64,000 nt of DNA from Fallopia convolvulus (taxonomy: Eukaryota; Streptophyta; Magnoliopsida; Caryophyllales; Polygonaceae), in NCBI GenBank assembly GCA_964016875.1, contig OZ024722.1, forward strand, positions 64,129,443-64,193,442. Reading direction: 5' to 3'. The position numbers and the translations under genes are program-made. Positions 32,515 to 45,110 of the stretch are shown one piece after another. A model generated the notes under the pieces. It was not told the DNA's origin, did no database searches, and saw only the letters and a list, made by a program, of their open reading frames with translations. Position 1 is the stretch's first letter, and each line of letters starts with the position of its first letter.

Positions 32515-33180
32515 CGGGAGCGTACAATGTCGCACGCACGATCAACTCAAAGACAAGATGTGGCTTGGTGAAACAGATAGTCACGACCGGTGTTGATCTC
32601 GACAACTTCACATGGAGACCACATCTTGATCATGATCTCCTGCTGGGCGGGAAGTAGAACCTGGTCCAACCACGACTTAATGTAGACATGTGGAACCTTA
32701 TCTATCGACGAGTTCTTCTGGGCCGCCTCGGTGAAGTTGGCCGTGAGGATAGCTCGTAGTGGGTCAGGATGAGCCACTGACTTCCTCAACGTATAGTCCT
32801 ACAAACCATTAGTTATAAACATATGATATGTTAAAGGGTTTGTTTGGCAAGTTGATTTTATAATTATAATAGTTTAATGTGTTATATAACTACTCACCTC
32901 CGTCTGGTCTCTAAGATGGATCTCTCTCAATCCTCATACGAACTTATCGAAGCAAGTAGGCTTCGACAATCTCGGACAAGAAGCGTGGCATCTAGACCCG
33001 ATGAAACCAAGCATACTCTAGTCACAAAATTAAGATGTGGTTATTTGTTGTCCCCCGTTAATTCACTAATGATCTAATTTATGAATTTACCATCTCAAGG
33101 TCATCACATTACAGATATCCTGACTTGAGCATCGTCGCAGACAAGTATATAGCGACTACTACTTTCTTGGGATAGAGGAT
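32515..33180 (-). pseudogene. MES pseudogene, left arm of second large inverted repeat
   Basis: The minus strand carries exon 4 (LRAILTANFTEAAQKNS, DKVPHVYIKSWLDQVLLPA, MWSPCEVVEINTGRD) near 32547-32789, an intron, exon 3 near 32905-33010 and the end of exon 2 up to 33180. The His of the DHD motif is replaced (TGRD). It is the reverse complement of 33195-33890. Confidence 0.85.
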
Positions 33181-33194
33181 ATTTGTGACACTAG

Positions 33195-33917
33195 TGGGAT
33201 CAGGGTCACAAAAAGTCCTCTACGACTATCCCAAAAAAGTATCAGTCGCAATATACTTGTTCGCGACAATGCTCATTTGACATGTGTGAACCTTTAGATG
33301 GCAAATTCATGAACATATGATCTCTTTTTTTAAGAAATGAATGGGGATAAACAAATAACCACCTCTTAATTTTGTGACTAGGACTTGCCTAGTTTCATCG
33401 GGTTTGGATGTCAAGTATCTTGTCCAAGACTTCTAAAGCATACTTGCTTCGAGAAGTCCATCTTGGGATGGAAAGAGATCTCTCTTAGAGACCAGACATA
33501 GATGAGCAATAATATGACACATTAAATTAAATTATAAACCATAAAACCAACTTGCTGAAAAAACCCTTCACATATCATATGTTTCAGCTAATGATTTTGT
33601 AGGACTACACATTAGGTAAGTCATTGACTGGCCCTGGCCCACTACAAGCTATCGTTACGCCCAACTTCACCGAGTCAACCCAAAAAAGCTCGTTGATAGA
33701 TAGGGTGTCACATGTCTACATCAAGTCGAGGTTGGCCCAAGTTCTACTTCCCGTCCAACACGAGGCGATGATCAAGATGTGTCCGCCATGTGAAGTTATC
33801 GAGATAAACATCGTCCACGACGCTCTGTTCACTATGCCACAACTTGTCTCTGCGTTGATCATGAATTTTACATTGTACGCTCCCACTACAAACTCGGCAA
33901 TATGTAACTCGGCCTAA
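33195..33917 (+). pseudogene. MES pseudogene, right arm of second large inverted repeat
   Basis: The + strand reads exon-2 end, exon 3 (near 33375-33480), an intron and exon 4 (LQAIVTPNFTESTQKSS, DRVSHVYIKSRLAQVLLPV, CPPCEVIEINIVHDALF). Exon 4 is open for nearly 100 codons, but the catalytic Asp position reads Ala (SRLAQVL) and exons 1-2 are missing. The two arms diverge head to head from a centre near 33190 with almost no loop. Confidence 0.85.
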
Positions 33918-34105
33918 TCCAAACCAAAAGAGCACATGGCTCAGCAATAATATGCTTGAATATTACCCATGAATCATGATATCAAAGTTTTTAATCTAAT
34001 CAAACGGCTAGCACCTCGAGATTGGACATGAGGTATATATCCATTGTACTCGATTCTACTCGATTGTATAATTAGAAGAATTCAAGGGTTGATGATATAT
34101 ACATA

Positions 34106-34796
34106 CAGGCCCGACCCATAAGGTAGGCAACATGGGCGCCGACCCATAACCCAATATTTTATGGGCCCAATCCAAATGTATACTACTAGTGTATTAATAA
34201 TGCAGAAAAATATAAAAATGGGCTCTAAAAAAATAGAAAAAAGTTGTAGAAAAGAAAATGTATACATCTTTTAATATATAGGGCCCACATGTCAACGACA
34301 ATGTCTCTACTATATTGTCAATCCCCCTAATTAGAACTTGACATGATTTTATTTATTTTATTTTTATAGGGGATTCAATACTTGCCATTTATATTTAATT
34401 CCAAGTAATATAAATGTATTGTTCTAGGTCTGTTGTTTTTAAAGGGAAACTTTTAAATAATATAGGTCTTAATATAATTTTGCCCGAGACTTCTAATATG
34501 TCAAGACCCGATGCAAATATGACTATATTTGTCTTCTAATTTTAGCTCTAGTTTAAATTTGTCTATATAGTTCAATCGTTTGTTTGAGAATTGGTAAAAA
34601 GGAAGAATTCATTGTATAAATATTTTATTAATTGTATAGTTTGTCTGTTTACTGTTTGTTTCGGCCTCTCGATCTACATTGAATTTCTTTCTTTATCAAA
34701 AAAAATGTCATTGTATATATATATATATATAATTTATGATAAGAGCCCCTTAATTTTTTTTGACCTAGGGCCTCTAAAATATCAGGACCATGCCCG
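34106..34796. mobile_element. hAT-like non-autonomous element
   Basis: This 691-bp element starts CAGGCCCGACC and ends (inverted) CGGGCATGGTCC, flanked by a perfect 8-bp target duplication TATACATA (34098-34105 and 34797-34804). No transposase is seen; a (TA)n run lies at 34713-34731. Confidence 0.8.
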
Positions 34797-34804
34797 TATA
34801 CATA

Positions 34805-35880
34805 GAGGGAAATTAAATATAGTGGTCCAATTTGAACTCAAAAACAAATCTCGGTTGACAACTAGCCTTGACATGCAATATGAGTCTTTAAACCTTAGAA
34901 AACACACCATTTCGTTCATTTCGTTAATTAAGAGCTGGGAAATGACAAGTAGAGATGAGAAATCCAAAAACGATGAAAAGGGGAAGAAATGAACGAAATG
35001 TTGCATTTTCTAGGGTTTAATGCTAATATCACATGCAAGGCTAGTACTCAACCTAGATTTGAATTTGAGTTTAAATTGGAACACTTTATTTTATTTCCCT
35101 CTATGTAAATATCATCAACCATTCAATTTTTCTAATTATACAAACGAGTACAACGGATACATCATTTGTTATCTTAAGGTGTTAGCCGTTTGACTAAATT
35201 AAAAACTTTGATATTACAGAGAATATTAAAGGATATCATCTTGTGCCCTAAATCTATAATAAACATAGAAATATTTTTAACATTTTATCTATATTGTTCC
35301 TTAAGGGCATATTATAAGACTATTTACTTTAGAATGTAAACCTACAAAGGAAAAAATAAACCTAATAATAAAACCATAAATAATTTCCCAAAATCAAATA
35401 AAAACAATCATTCCAAAGATTATTATATTGTGACCTAAATCTACGTTTTATAAAAAGATCTAATCTTTTCTGGTTAAGAAAAACCTAAAAATATTTAATG
35501 TTTATTACATTCTAATACATCTAACAAATCTACCAACCTTTTGGTTTGTGTCCTTGGCTTCCCCAAAAGGCGATGTCACTTCCACTCTTTTGATCTTTAT
35601 CTCTGCATCTTCATTCTCGTCTTCTCAACATCACCGCCGTAACTCTCCTTAATTGCTTTACCGCAAGTTTTCTTCACTCCAGTCGCTGCCCCTTTTCAGT
35701 GTCATCACAAGTTAAAGCTAATTTTATAAATTATTTTTGTAATTTAACAATTCCCGAATGACGAATCACCCGACTCGTCCGTGGATGATGAGTGAGTCGT
35801 CAGATATGGGTGAAAGGTTTTACAGGTGACAAGTGGGTCGGGTGAGTCATTTTTAATCACGGATCGGGTGGTGGAAGTGC
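34805..35880. other. Intergenic, no gene seen
   Basis: AT-rich with short frames of no recognisable identity. GGGTCGGGTGAGTC-type motifs at 35760-35870 suggest a decayed hAT-MITE fragment. Confidence 0.5.
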
Positions 35881-36628
35881 TCAATCCACCAACGACTCAT
35901 GATCAACCCTAGATGCAAATCTTGCTCGCTTGTTGTGTGCCAATTGTTTTTGTTGAATTTGATGTCTGTTCCGGGCTTCTTTTTCCTTATCTTGGTACGT
36001 TATAGCTATTTTCTTTTCCTTTTCCTTATTCGAGGCAGGATCATTTCTGGATAAGGAATGACTTGCTTTGGTTTTCTTGTACCAAGTTGAAATTCGCTCG
36101 GATCCATGATCAAAGAGACAACGAACAAGAGCGAATTCGAAGAAATCGCCAAAGATTAATTGATCGAACAAATAAAGAACAATCAATGTTGATCGAAGAG
36201 TGAAACACAGAATTAGATGAAAATTTTCATGTCTGATACCATCTTGAAAAACAAATAAAAGAGAAATTGAGAGAGAAAAGACCAAAACAGAATTAACAAC
36301 ATTCATTCTCAATCCGCCTTCGGGCTTTTGGTTCAGGGGTTAAGCCTCTGGTGTAGTACTCTGAGGTCACCGTTTCGAATCTCGTAGGCAGTAGTTTGCC
36401 GTTTCCCTTTTGAATTGGTTAGTAACCAGCTCTCATCACTTGTGGTTGCTCTAGAAAAATCCAAATAATACTTGTGGCGACCCTAATTCTTACCCTATCG
36501 GAAAAAAAACATTCATTCTCAATCCAGTAGTATGTTACAAAGAAGTTCAGCTATATATATACAAAGCTTAGCTAACTTCACTTCCTTTATTACAACAAGT
36601 CTTATTACTAACATCACTAATGTTAACA
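35881..36628 (-). mobile_element. Copia 5'-end remnant (LTR, primer site, start of gag)
   Basis: On the minus strand an LTR-like segment runs from TGTTAACATTAG (end at 36628) to TTTTTCA (36245), followed after two bases by TGGTATCAGAC, a near match to the Met-tRNA primer site. After it comes a leader and a gag-like start at MDPSEFQLGTRKPKQ, before similarity fades near 35881. Without the SINE inside it, the LTR is about 174 bp, a size seen in small copia lineages. The rest of the element and the other LTR are missing. The long open frame across this region is a by-product. Confidence 0.6.
36316..36507 (+). mobile_element. tRNA-derived SINE
   Basis: 192 bp flanked by a perfect 18-bp target duplication AACATTCATTCTCAATCC (36298-36315 and 36508-36525), ending in an A-run. 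The 5' part is tRNA-like: a box A region TGGTTCAGGGGTTAAG near 36335 and a box B region GTTTCGAATCTC near 36373, at a spacing fit for Pol III. It sits inside the LTR of the copia remnant. Mobilisation would depend on a LINE reverse transcriptase. Confidence 0.85.
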
Positions 36629-37280
36629 TAGATATTTAGAATGTATGAATTATGTTTTTCCAATTACCCATCGATATTAGCTACAACTAGTGGAAAACTA
36701 CAATTGTGCGATTTTCAGCAACATTCATCCAAAAAAGACTACTCGTTCTTGACTGGGCCTTACATACTTAAACGGGCCCATCAGCCCAAACCCTTGATAA
36801 TAGGCTCCCTGTAATCGGCCCATTCATATAATAAATAAATTATTACATTGTTTGGTTTTGATCGTGAATTATATTGTTTCTTGGTCATCTTGAAGTCTTG
36901 ATGATCCAAATATCTAATAAACTCTTGCGACATATTTTTTTACTCACAAATCTCAAACATACAAACTTCTATGACGGTTTCAAATCAATAGCTCATGATT
37001 CCTATATGAGAGCTTGGTTTATCAATAGCTCATGACCGTGATCCCTACATTTGATCGATCCAACACATACATGTTTCGATCTCTTTAGAGTTAATGCACA
37101 TAATGAGATATGTTAGATCCAATAGTTTCAACCAAATTCGTGGATACAACTAAATTTTAATAATAGCCGAGAAATTAATTGTTCTTTGTAAGTTAAAGCG
37201 TAGCACATATATGCAACAATGGATTAATAAGAAAACATCATCGGTACGAAAATAAAACAATTAATAAGAAAACAGGTTAA
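36629..37280. other. Intergenic, no gene seen
   Basis: AT-rich with no recognisable coding or repeat content. Confidence 0.5.
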
Positions 37281-37600
37281 GGGTCCATTTGGTTTCCAAT
37301 TACGGAAACGAAACAAGCCTAGTCTATACTATTAGTACCATGATACATCAAAAACAAATTTCTTCTTATTTTGAGTCACCTCGATCTTTCTTTATAAAAA
37401 AAATATACCGCAAGTCATCTCGCGGTCCTCTATCTCTTTCCCTAAGAGGTGAAAGCATGTCCTTCATCCCTTCTCTAGATCCGAAAATATTAGAGTCTCT
37501 AGTTAAGATAAAAAAAAAAAATCAATGTATTGTGACATATGAGTGGACAGATTCATTTCGTTTCCGTTTACATTTTCATGGTTGAAAACCAAATGGACCG
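37281..37600. mobile_element. Tourist-like (PIF/Harbinger) MITE
   Basis: 320 bp. Left end GGGTCCATTTGGTTTCCAAT and right end, inverted, CGGTCCATTTGGTTTTCAAC. TAA flanks it on both sides (37278-37280 and 37601-37603), the 3-bp target typical of PIF/Harbinger. The terminal inverted repeat extends to include GGAAACGAAA. Confidence 0.75.
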
Positions 37601-37603
37601 TAA

Positions 37604-39359
37604 ATGTGAATAGATCGGGAATTGATTTGATCCAGGTCGGTCTCATGTGATTCCTTCTTCTTCTTTTCCGGATGTTCATCCTGTTCGATGTCGCATGAAC
37701 ATGTATTTTCTCAAATCGGGTCAAGTTTTGGCACTCGTAGGTGAGTTATGATGTTAGCCAACTAAATCCTTGATCATTACTATTAATTTTAGAAAGTTAT
37801 AGCATAATCTCAGCAGTCCAATTCCACTAAGTGGATACTTTTAAAAAACGAGAGAACTAAATAAGCTTAAAAGTTGATTGTTTTGCTAATTATTTTATTA
37901 AATATACTTGTGAACGTCATTACTATGTTCGTTGACAACATTAGCTTTTGCTTGGTTTGTGTAGTTGTGTGTGCACTTGAAAATCATAAATTGTGTTGGA
38001 AAATCCATACAAACTCTACTTTCAAACCCATACGAATTCTGGAATATCTCACTCGAATACAAGTTTCTTTCTGGGCCAAAAATTCAGCCCATTATATTCA
38101 AATATGGACTAAAATCCAACACGTTGAATATCCAGCGAACGAATCATTCATATGTGTTGCACTTCATATTCCAATTAGGGTTGTCCAACGGGTCGACCCG
38201 ACCCAATCCGTACCCGTTTTATGCTTGATTGTGTGCGATTGTATGCTGTTTTATCAGTCGTGTAACTTTCAAGTTTGTTAATGTTTTGAATTGTTGAGTT
38301 TTTGTTTATTAAAATTTGATGTGCTTAAAACTGTAGTTCAATTACAAAGTTGTTGATTTTGTGTTCAATGTGTTATAGTTGAGGTTATTTTTATGAGAAT
38401 AATAGCTTAATTTACAATTGTCTTTTGTTCCAAGTTGATTTGTAGCATGCAAACTGAATTAAGTTAAGATATTGACATATAACATATAAAGGTTCACAAT
38501 TAACACTTTGATGTTCATGTTTTTATGAGAATAATAACTTCTAACACGATCCCATATTAAAAGAGTTGGTTGGATGATCATTAAAAAAGCCTAATCATAC
38601 CTACCTAATATATCATAAAGTAGAGGTCGGTCTAAAAGCGATCGAGATATAAAGTTATAATTATTGCTTTTGACAAGTGACGTACAACTCAAAATGATAT
38701 CTATAGTCACTACTATAGAGTGATATTTATTTCAATGGAAATTGATTGATCTTTAACGCATTTAAGTTTTTTAAATACTCCGTACTTTCTAGCGTGATCA
38801 CTTGCAACTTAATTTGAACGATTTTGATATCATTTAAATAAGCATAAACTACACAAACCACACGCCAAAACATAAATTTACTCTTTACCGTTCCTGTTTA
38901 TTGAGAGATTTTGTTTCCTACAAGGGCATATTAATTAATTAAGTAGAATTAACCCGGTCAAAATCAAGGTATTCATTATTTTAACCGCATCTTTATTGTG
39001 AGATGATAAACACGTGATGGTTCACAAAAGCTAGTACGTAGCACGTGATTTAATTAAAAAAATATTTCTACGGATTAATTAATTATTTCCAACTCACAAA
39101 TTAATTAATGGGACTGATTTAAAGAATTTATGTGCACGTGGCTTATTATTAGTGAAAAGTGAGAAAAATCATATTCAACTACTTGGTTAGAATTATTCAA
39201 AAATCTTTATATATATCTACATAAGCCTCCAATATGCATAATTTGCTAAAGAGATTGTTAAGGGGTACGTCTAGCTAGCTACTCCATATAGTACAAACAA
39301 GTATGTGAAAGTACGAATGGGACATCACATATCCATGTGCATGCATGTTCCATTGATTT
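37604..39359. other. Intergenic; hAT-MITE fragment near 38170-38225
   Basis: No gene was recognised. AGGGTTGTCCAACGGGTCGA and the following GACCCGACCC resemble the ends of the GGGTCGG-rich MITEs found elsewhere in the window. The rest is AT-rich. Confidence 0.5.
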
Positions 39360-39845
39360 AGGGGTGCTCGATCAAGTACAGGTCGACCCGACTCGATCGA
39401 ACTTATGGGTTGTGGGTTGACCCGTAAAAAAAATTATTGACCTGCGACCTATCCTGCGAGTTACATGTTTTACTGGTCGGGTTGCGAGTCGATTCGTTTG
39501 ACACACACAATGTGCATGCATGTTCCAATGAATGAATGTCCCATAAGTGACAACACACAAAGTCACAAATTAAGATGTCCATAGTCCATACGTCCCTAAA
39601 CGGTTAGACACTAATAATATAATTTTTTTATTCTTTAATAAAATAATATAATAATTATTTTAAGAAGGTTGTGGGTCGACCCGCAACCTGAAAATTAAAA
39701 AAATGACACACAATTGATCATTTGATTAAAAAAATGACACAAAATTAAAAAAATGACCCGGAACCTGCGGATCGAACGTCTGACCCACAAATTGCAAGTC
39801 AGATCAGTGTGGATTACGGACGACCCGCATCCGTGAACATCCCTA
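39360..39845. mobile_element. hAT-type MITE
   Basis: Ends TAGGGGTGCTCG and, inverted, TAGGGATGTTCACG. Flanks ATTGATTT and ATTGGTTT match at 7 of 8 bases. The body has many GGTCGACCCG motifs and no coding content. The boundary is ambiguous by one T shared with the target. Confidence 0.65.
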
Positions 39846-40345
39846 ATTGGTTTGATTTATCTTTGGATCTTTTTGATTGGTTTGATATATCACGGGATCG
39901 TACTAGCTAGCTCCATGTGCATGCATCAACTATTTTAGTGTTATGGTATGTGCTTGTATGTCCCTAGCTTTAGTTACTAATTGTATGATAACAACTCAAT
40001 GGCACTTAAAAGAGTATGTATATAGTGTGTGGTTGGCAATTGAATTGGCATCGTTGCATGATGACATGCAAAAGAGTACGTATAGTGATGTAAGTTTTTC
40101 CATCAATTTGAAATAAATATTGATTGAATTTACTCGGGCACTCAATAAATATTGAGTTAGGTAAATACTTCAATTGGGCACTCAATCAAAGGAATAACAC
40201 GTACGGAGATTCTTCTTTTACTAGACCACTTATGAATTCATCACCAAGACATAAATTCTTCAATCCCTAATTGTATACGAAATCATGCATCACTTAAGGT
40301 AGTAACTGCATTTTATTATGTGATTTTGACTCTGATTATCAATAA

Positions 40346-40368
40346 ATATATATATATATATATATATA
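40346..40368. repeat. (TA)n microsatellite
   Basis: About 11 TA units immediately before tandem unit 1. Confidence 0.9.
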
Positions 40369-42800
40369 AAACATATAAAGTAGAAAAATCTACCCAATTT
40401 ATGACTTTCCATATAATGAAGATAAAAAAAAAAGAAAAAATAATTGCATTTAGTAAGAAGAATCCAATGTAAAAATTATATAATGAAAAAAACAATTGAA
40501 TTTAGTAAGAAGAATCCAATGTGATTCATTTGAGAGTCACAATTGAATTTAGAAAAAAGAATCCAATGTGAAAATGACCTTAGTAATTCAATGTGATTTA
40601 TTTCACAGAATTTATGAGTATCCATGTAATGAAGATAACATAAGGTCAAAAATTAATTAGGCGTAGGTTACATATTAAATATCTAATTAATTAAGCGTAG
40701 GTTACATATTTTATTGAGACCTTTTGTTTCCTAAAGGCTAAAACACCTATCAACCAAATTTGGTCAACCAAATTAATGTGAAATTAATCACTTTGGTATA
40801 CAATGTAAAACCTTGAAACCATCAAGCACGATATATAATCATGTCCAAATCCTCTTCTCACATCATCTCTTCAAAATCACCTACCACAAACCACTTTCAT
40901 GATCCTACACTTATGGGTAAATACTGATCTTATCAGCTCCATTTCTTGATCCTCAATTTAAAATTATTAAAATTGCTAAAATGTGAGTACACATTCTATT
41001 TCAATCTTTATTCGATTTTTTTTAATATTCAACTATTATATTTTCAAGTGTATATTGTTTGCTTTTGATGCAGATACACACAAAAATTTCTAAAATTTCA
41101 AGAAGTTGGTACTAAAATATTTATTGAAGGTAATCCCTTTTAATTTTTGTCAAGAATTTCTTATTTCATGATATATCTAATACTTTTTAATCATATATAC
41201 ATTTTCTATTCAAGTTTTTAGAAGGAGATAATCGACATACTATCATGACTTTTTTTTGGTAATATGACTTACTAATAATGTTATGCTCATACTCTTCTTA
41301 TTGATATAATCAAAAAAAAATTGATAACAAGCTTAGAGTTTGATAATTAGAGACTCAAAGGGAATTCAAGTATTGAAGTGCATTGTATAAGAGAGCGAGA
41401 AGATCTAACATCCAAAATAGAAAATTTGTACGAGCAAGAACTTAATGTAATTTAGATGCATGATTTGTCGAAGAAATATTTTAGTAATTTATAATAAGTT
41501 TAAATTTATGATATTTTAGCCTTTTATATTATAAAATCTGCCCAATTTATGACTCTCCATGTAATGAAGATAAAAAAAAGAAAAAATAATTACATTTAGT
41601 AAGAAGAATCCAATGTGAAAATCTATCTATCTATAAAACATATAAAGTAGAAAAATCTGCCCAATTTATGACTCTCCATGTAATGAAGATAAAAAAAAAG
41701 AAAAAATAATTGCATTTAGTAAGAAGAATCCAATGTGAAAATCACATAATGAAAAAAACGATTGAATTTAGTAAGAAGAATCCAATGTGATTCATTTGAG
41801 AGTCACAATTGAATTTAGAAAAAAGAATCCAATGTGAAAATGACCTTAGTAATCCAATGTGATTTATTTCAGAGAATTTATGAGTATCCATGTAATGAAG
41901 ATAAAATAAGGTCAAAAATTAATTTGGCGTAGGTTACATATTAAATATCTAATTAATTAGGCGTAGGTTACATATTTTATTGAGACTTTTTGTTTCCTAA
42001 AGGCTAAATCACCTATCAACCAAATTAATGTGAAATTAATCACTTTGGTATACAATGTAAAACCTTGAAACCATCAAGCACGATATATAATCATGTCCAA
42101 ATCCTCTTCTCACATCATCTCTTCAAAATCACCTTCCACAAACCACTTTCACGATCCTACACTTATGGATAAATACTGATCTTATCAACTCCATTTCTTG
42201 ATCCTCAATTTAAAAATATTAAAATTGCTAAAATGTGAGTACACATTCTATTTCAATCTTTATTCGATTTTATTTAATATTCAACTATTATATTTTCAAG
42301 TGTATATTGTTTGCTTTTGATGCAGATACGCACAAGAATTTCTAAAATTTCAAGAAGTTGGTACTAAAATAACTAAATATTATTGAAGGTAATCCTTTTT
42401 TATTTTTGTGAAGTATTTTTTATTTCATGATATATTCAATATTTTTTAATCATATATACATTTCCTATTCAAGTTTTTAGAAGGAGATAACCGACATACT
42501 ATCATGAGTTTTTTTTTGGTAATATGACTTACTAATAATGTTATGCTCATACTCTTCTTATTGATATAATCAAAAAAAAATGATAACAAGCTTAGAGTTT
42601 GATAATTAGATACTCAAAGGGAATTCAAGTATTGAAGTGCATTGTATAAGAGAACGAGAAGATCTAACACCCAAAATAGGAAATTTGTACGAGCAAGAAC
42701 TTAATGTAATTTAGATGCATGATTTGTCTAAGAAATATTTTAGTAATTTATAATAAATTTAAGATTTATGATATTTTAGCCTTTTATATTATAAACTAAC
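40368..42800 (+). repeat. 1.25-kb tandem duplication
   Basis: Unit 1 (40368-about 41540) and unit 2 (41635-about 42800) are nearly identical with a period of about 1,252 bp at the ATG landmark; a 100-bp partial copy (41533-41632) joins them. Each holds ATGTCCAAATCC (40841 and 42093), which opens a 25-codon Ser/His-rich frame followed by a possible intron ending TTTTGATGCAG. The donor after the first copy is GGTAAAT; in the second it is GATAAAT, so the splice site would be lost. Whether this is a small gene or non-coding is not known. Confidence 0.8.
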
Positions 42801-43190
42801 ATAAAATATGAATTTATTTTTATTTGAACTCTCTTAATCCTCTTTCAACCTACGAAGATTAAAAGAAGTTTAAGATATGTATTAAGTGCCCTTAAATCAA
42901 TCATCAACCAAAAAACATCTATCATCACACAATTTTTTTTTAAAAAAAACGTCTATTGATTTTAATATCCTCACCTTCTCATCAGAATGACAACCTACAT
43001 ACGTTTGTAATGTAATGGCAACATTTCTTTTTCAAATTACATAAACCTGCAATTAATCTTCTTCTATATGATACATTTAATTATAAATTTATTTTAATTA
43101 TTCAAAGGTTGCATGTAACAAAAATGTTTTTGCAACTATATCTATCTAGCTATATATATCTATATCTATATCTATAATACTATAAGACTA

Positions 43191-44082
43191 TGTTGGATCG
43201 TGACGCGTTAGTAACAATACAGGGAACTAGTAAGGTTCCCTGGGCAGCGGAAATAAACAATAGAACACAGAATTTAGAGAGAAAAACTTTCTGTCCGACC
43301 AACAAGTCGTAGAAAGAAAAAACCTCTACCCCTGAGACTCCTTCTCAGAGGATTTTCAATAGAATACTTTTATTAAGTTTCAACGATTACAAGGCAAGTC
43401 AAGTTCCCTGGTAATTAAGGCACCGACCAAAGTTCAACCAACTAGACTTCTACAACCCTAAGCGTAAACCTAAGACAAAGTAAACTACTGACTTACTTGT
43501 GGATTCTTCACCGGAAAAAGCCACACACTCAGACACTTGAAAAGCTCTCTCTTCAAGTTCATTGTCTTCGTTCACTCTCCAAACCACACTTTTAACCCTA
43601 GCTAACCCTAGCTATTTATAAGATAAGTTAAGTCTGATCTCACACGTAATTCTTGCCTAATTACGCTGATATTCCACTTAACAAATCCCACACAATAAGG
43701 AAAAAGATTGTTTGATTTCGGATCCTCAACCATGCCGATTCTTCCCAAAACCGAATGATCTCGGATTTCCTAAGATTAGATCGTGTGAAGATTGATCTTA
43801 TCCTCTCTTTTATCTCCTTAAGCAACCGCCTACAACTGGAAATCTTCGTAGAAGATCGCTCGCCGAAGATAAGGTAACTTGCCATTTATAGAAAGTCGTG
43901 TTCCTTCTGAGAAGCGCTTCCTAAATCTGTCACTCGTTCCCTCCATCGTTCCTCACGATGTTCCATCACTCGTGACCATGTACCTGTTTTCCTGAAACAC
44001 TTACATGTAGAAGCAAGTTATATTAACTAAGTTTGTTATCATCAAAACTAAGAGAAACCATGGAACAACTATTGTTCCAACA
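43191..44082 (-). repeat. SIRE element 3' LTR
   Basis: Starts TGTTGGATCG and ends TGTTCCAACA on the + strand. It holds an extra copy of a roughly 10-bp AACCCTAGCT unit absent from the other LTR. Confidence 0.95.
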
Positions 44083-44096
44083 ATTTCTCCCTTTTT
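44083..44096 (-). promoter_or_regulatory. Polypurine tract of SIRE element
   Basis: Minus strand AAAAAGGGAGAAAT lies directly against the 3' LTR. Confidence 0.8.
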
Positions 44097-44469
44097 GATG
44101 ATGACAAACCTATACCAAAAATGCATGTCTAGAAACCAAAAGAAATATAGATCAGAAAAAAAAATTCCTGTATGGTTCCCCCTTAACAAATGCACTGTTA
44201 TCCCCCTTAGCCAAAGTTCCCTCTGTATTTCTTGGATAGAACGCATCTCTGCATTTTTCCTAACTTCCCCCTTTTGACATCATCAAAAGATCAACAATCA
44301 TCAAGCAAAAACATAGAGCAAATGAACAAATTTAATTGAAACTTAAACCATTCATAAGCAAAAGATAGTTATTATTATAGATAATTGTCGCGGAGAACAT
44401 AGCCAGAGAAGACATAAAACATAAAAATCTTAACATCCAAGAAACAAAAGAAATATTTTAAACTGGGGA

Positions 44470-45110
44470 TAGATAGGCTAAGGAACTAGAGAGAGTCCAC
44501 ATCATGGTTCGGAGGAGGTGGAGTCAGCAACATCAGTGTCAGTGTCTCTCTTAGCCACGTAACCAATAATGGTTCTCTTAGCCAGACAACATCTTGGCAT
44601 TAACACTTCCACCAACCTTCTTAACAATTTTCTTCTCCATAGACCCTTTTGACTCGCCTTGGAACTTCATCCTCGAAAATTTTTTCATAACCAAGTTAAA
44701 CTTCTCTTCAGTAACACATAGATTTTTCGTGACTGCAGAAGTAACTTGATAAGTTCCCTTTTTTTTTTTAACCCCCCCTTTAACCTCTAGAACACCCTTT
44801 CTGTTGGAGCTTTTGCTTCTTCATCCACTGTTTTTGGATTCACATTCCCTTTGAGCATTGTTCCCCTCCTCGTTACCAAGAGTGGATAAAAGGCTTGTTT
44901 GAACAAAAAGGGACTAGAGACATTCCATTCAAACTTATTGTGGGCTAGGACCATTTGTGACATCCACACAATTATTCCCCGTTTAAAGGTAATTAAAAGA
45001 GGGTCATAGGAAACGTTTGTGTGGACCAGGCTTGGGGACAGCTTATAACCAACTATCATTTCGGCTTGAAGTGAGGGATAGAATAGATCAAGTTGGTTAT
45101 TTTGGGCCAA
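44470..45110 (-). pseudogene. SIRE 3' extra ORF remnant
   Basis: Between the pol stop and the polypurine tract the minus strand has a 107-codon open frame (44787-45110, beginning MAQNNQLDLFYPSLQAEMIV). It continues in a neighbouring frame as a Lys-rich stretch (VTSAVTKNLCVTEEKFNL, KKIVKKVGGSVNAK) down to about 44570. SIRE-lineage elements often carry an extra frame here, sometimes called env-like. I see no signal peptide or clear membrane segment, so no role is claimed. It is broken by at least one frameshift. Confidence 0.5.

Noticed and set aside
33624..33917. Functional small MES gene
   Set aside because: Only exon-4 sequence, the catalytic Asp position is Ala, and it is one arm of an inverted repeat without intact exons 1-2.
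35881..36312. 143-codon minus-strand open frame
   Set aside because: It spans an LTR end, a primer-binding site and a shifted gag start of a copia remnant; the apparent protein has no family character.
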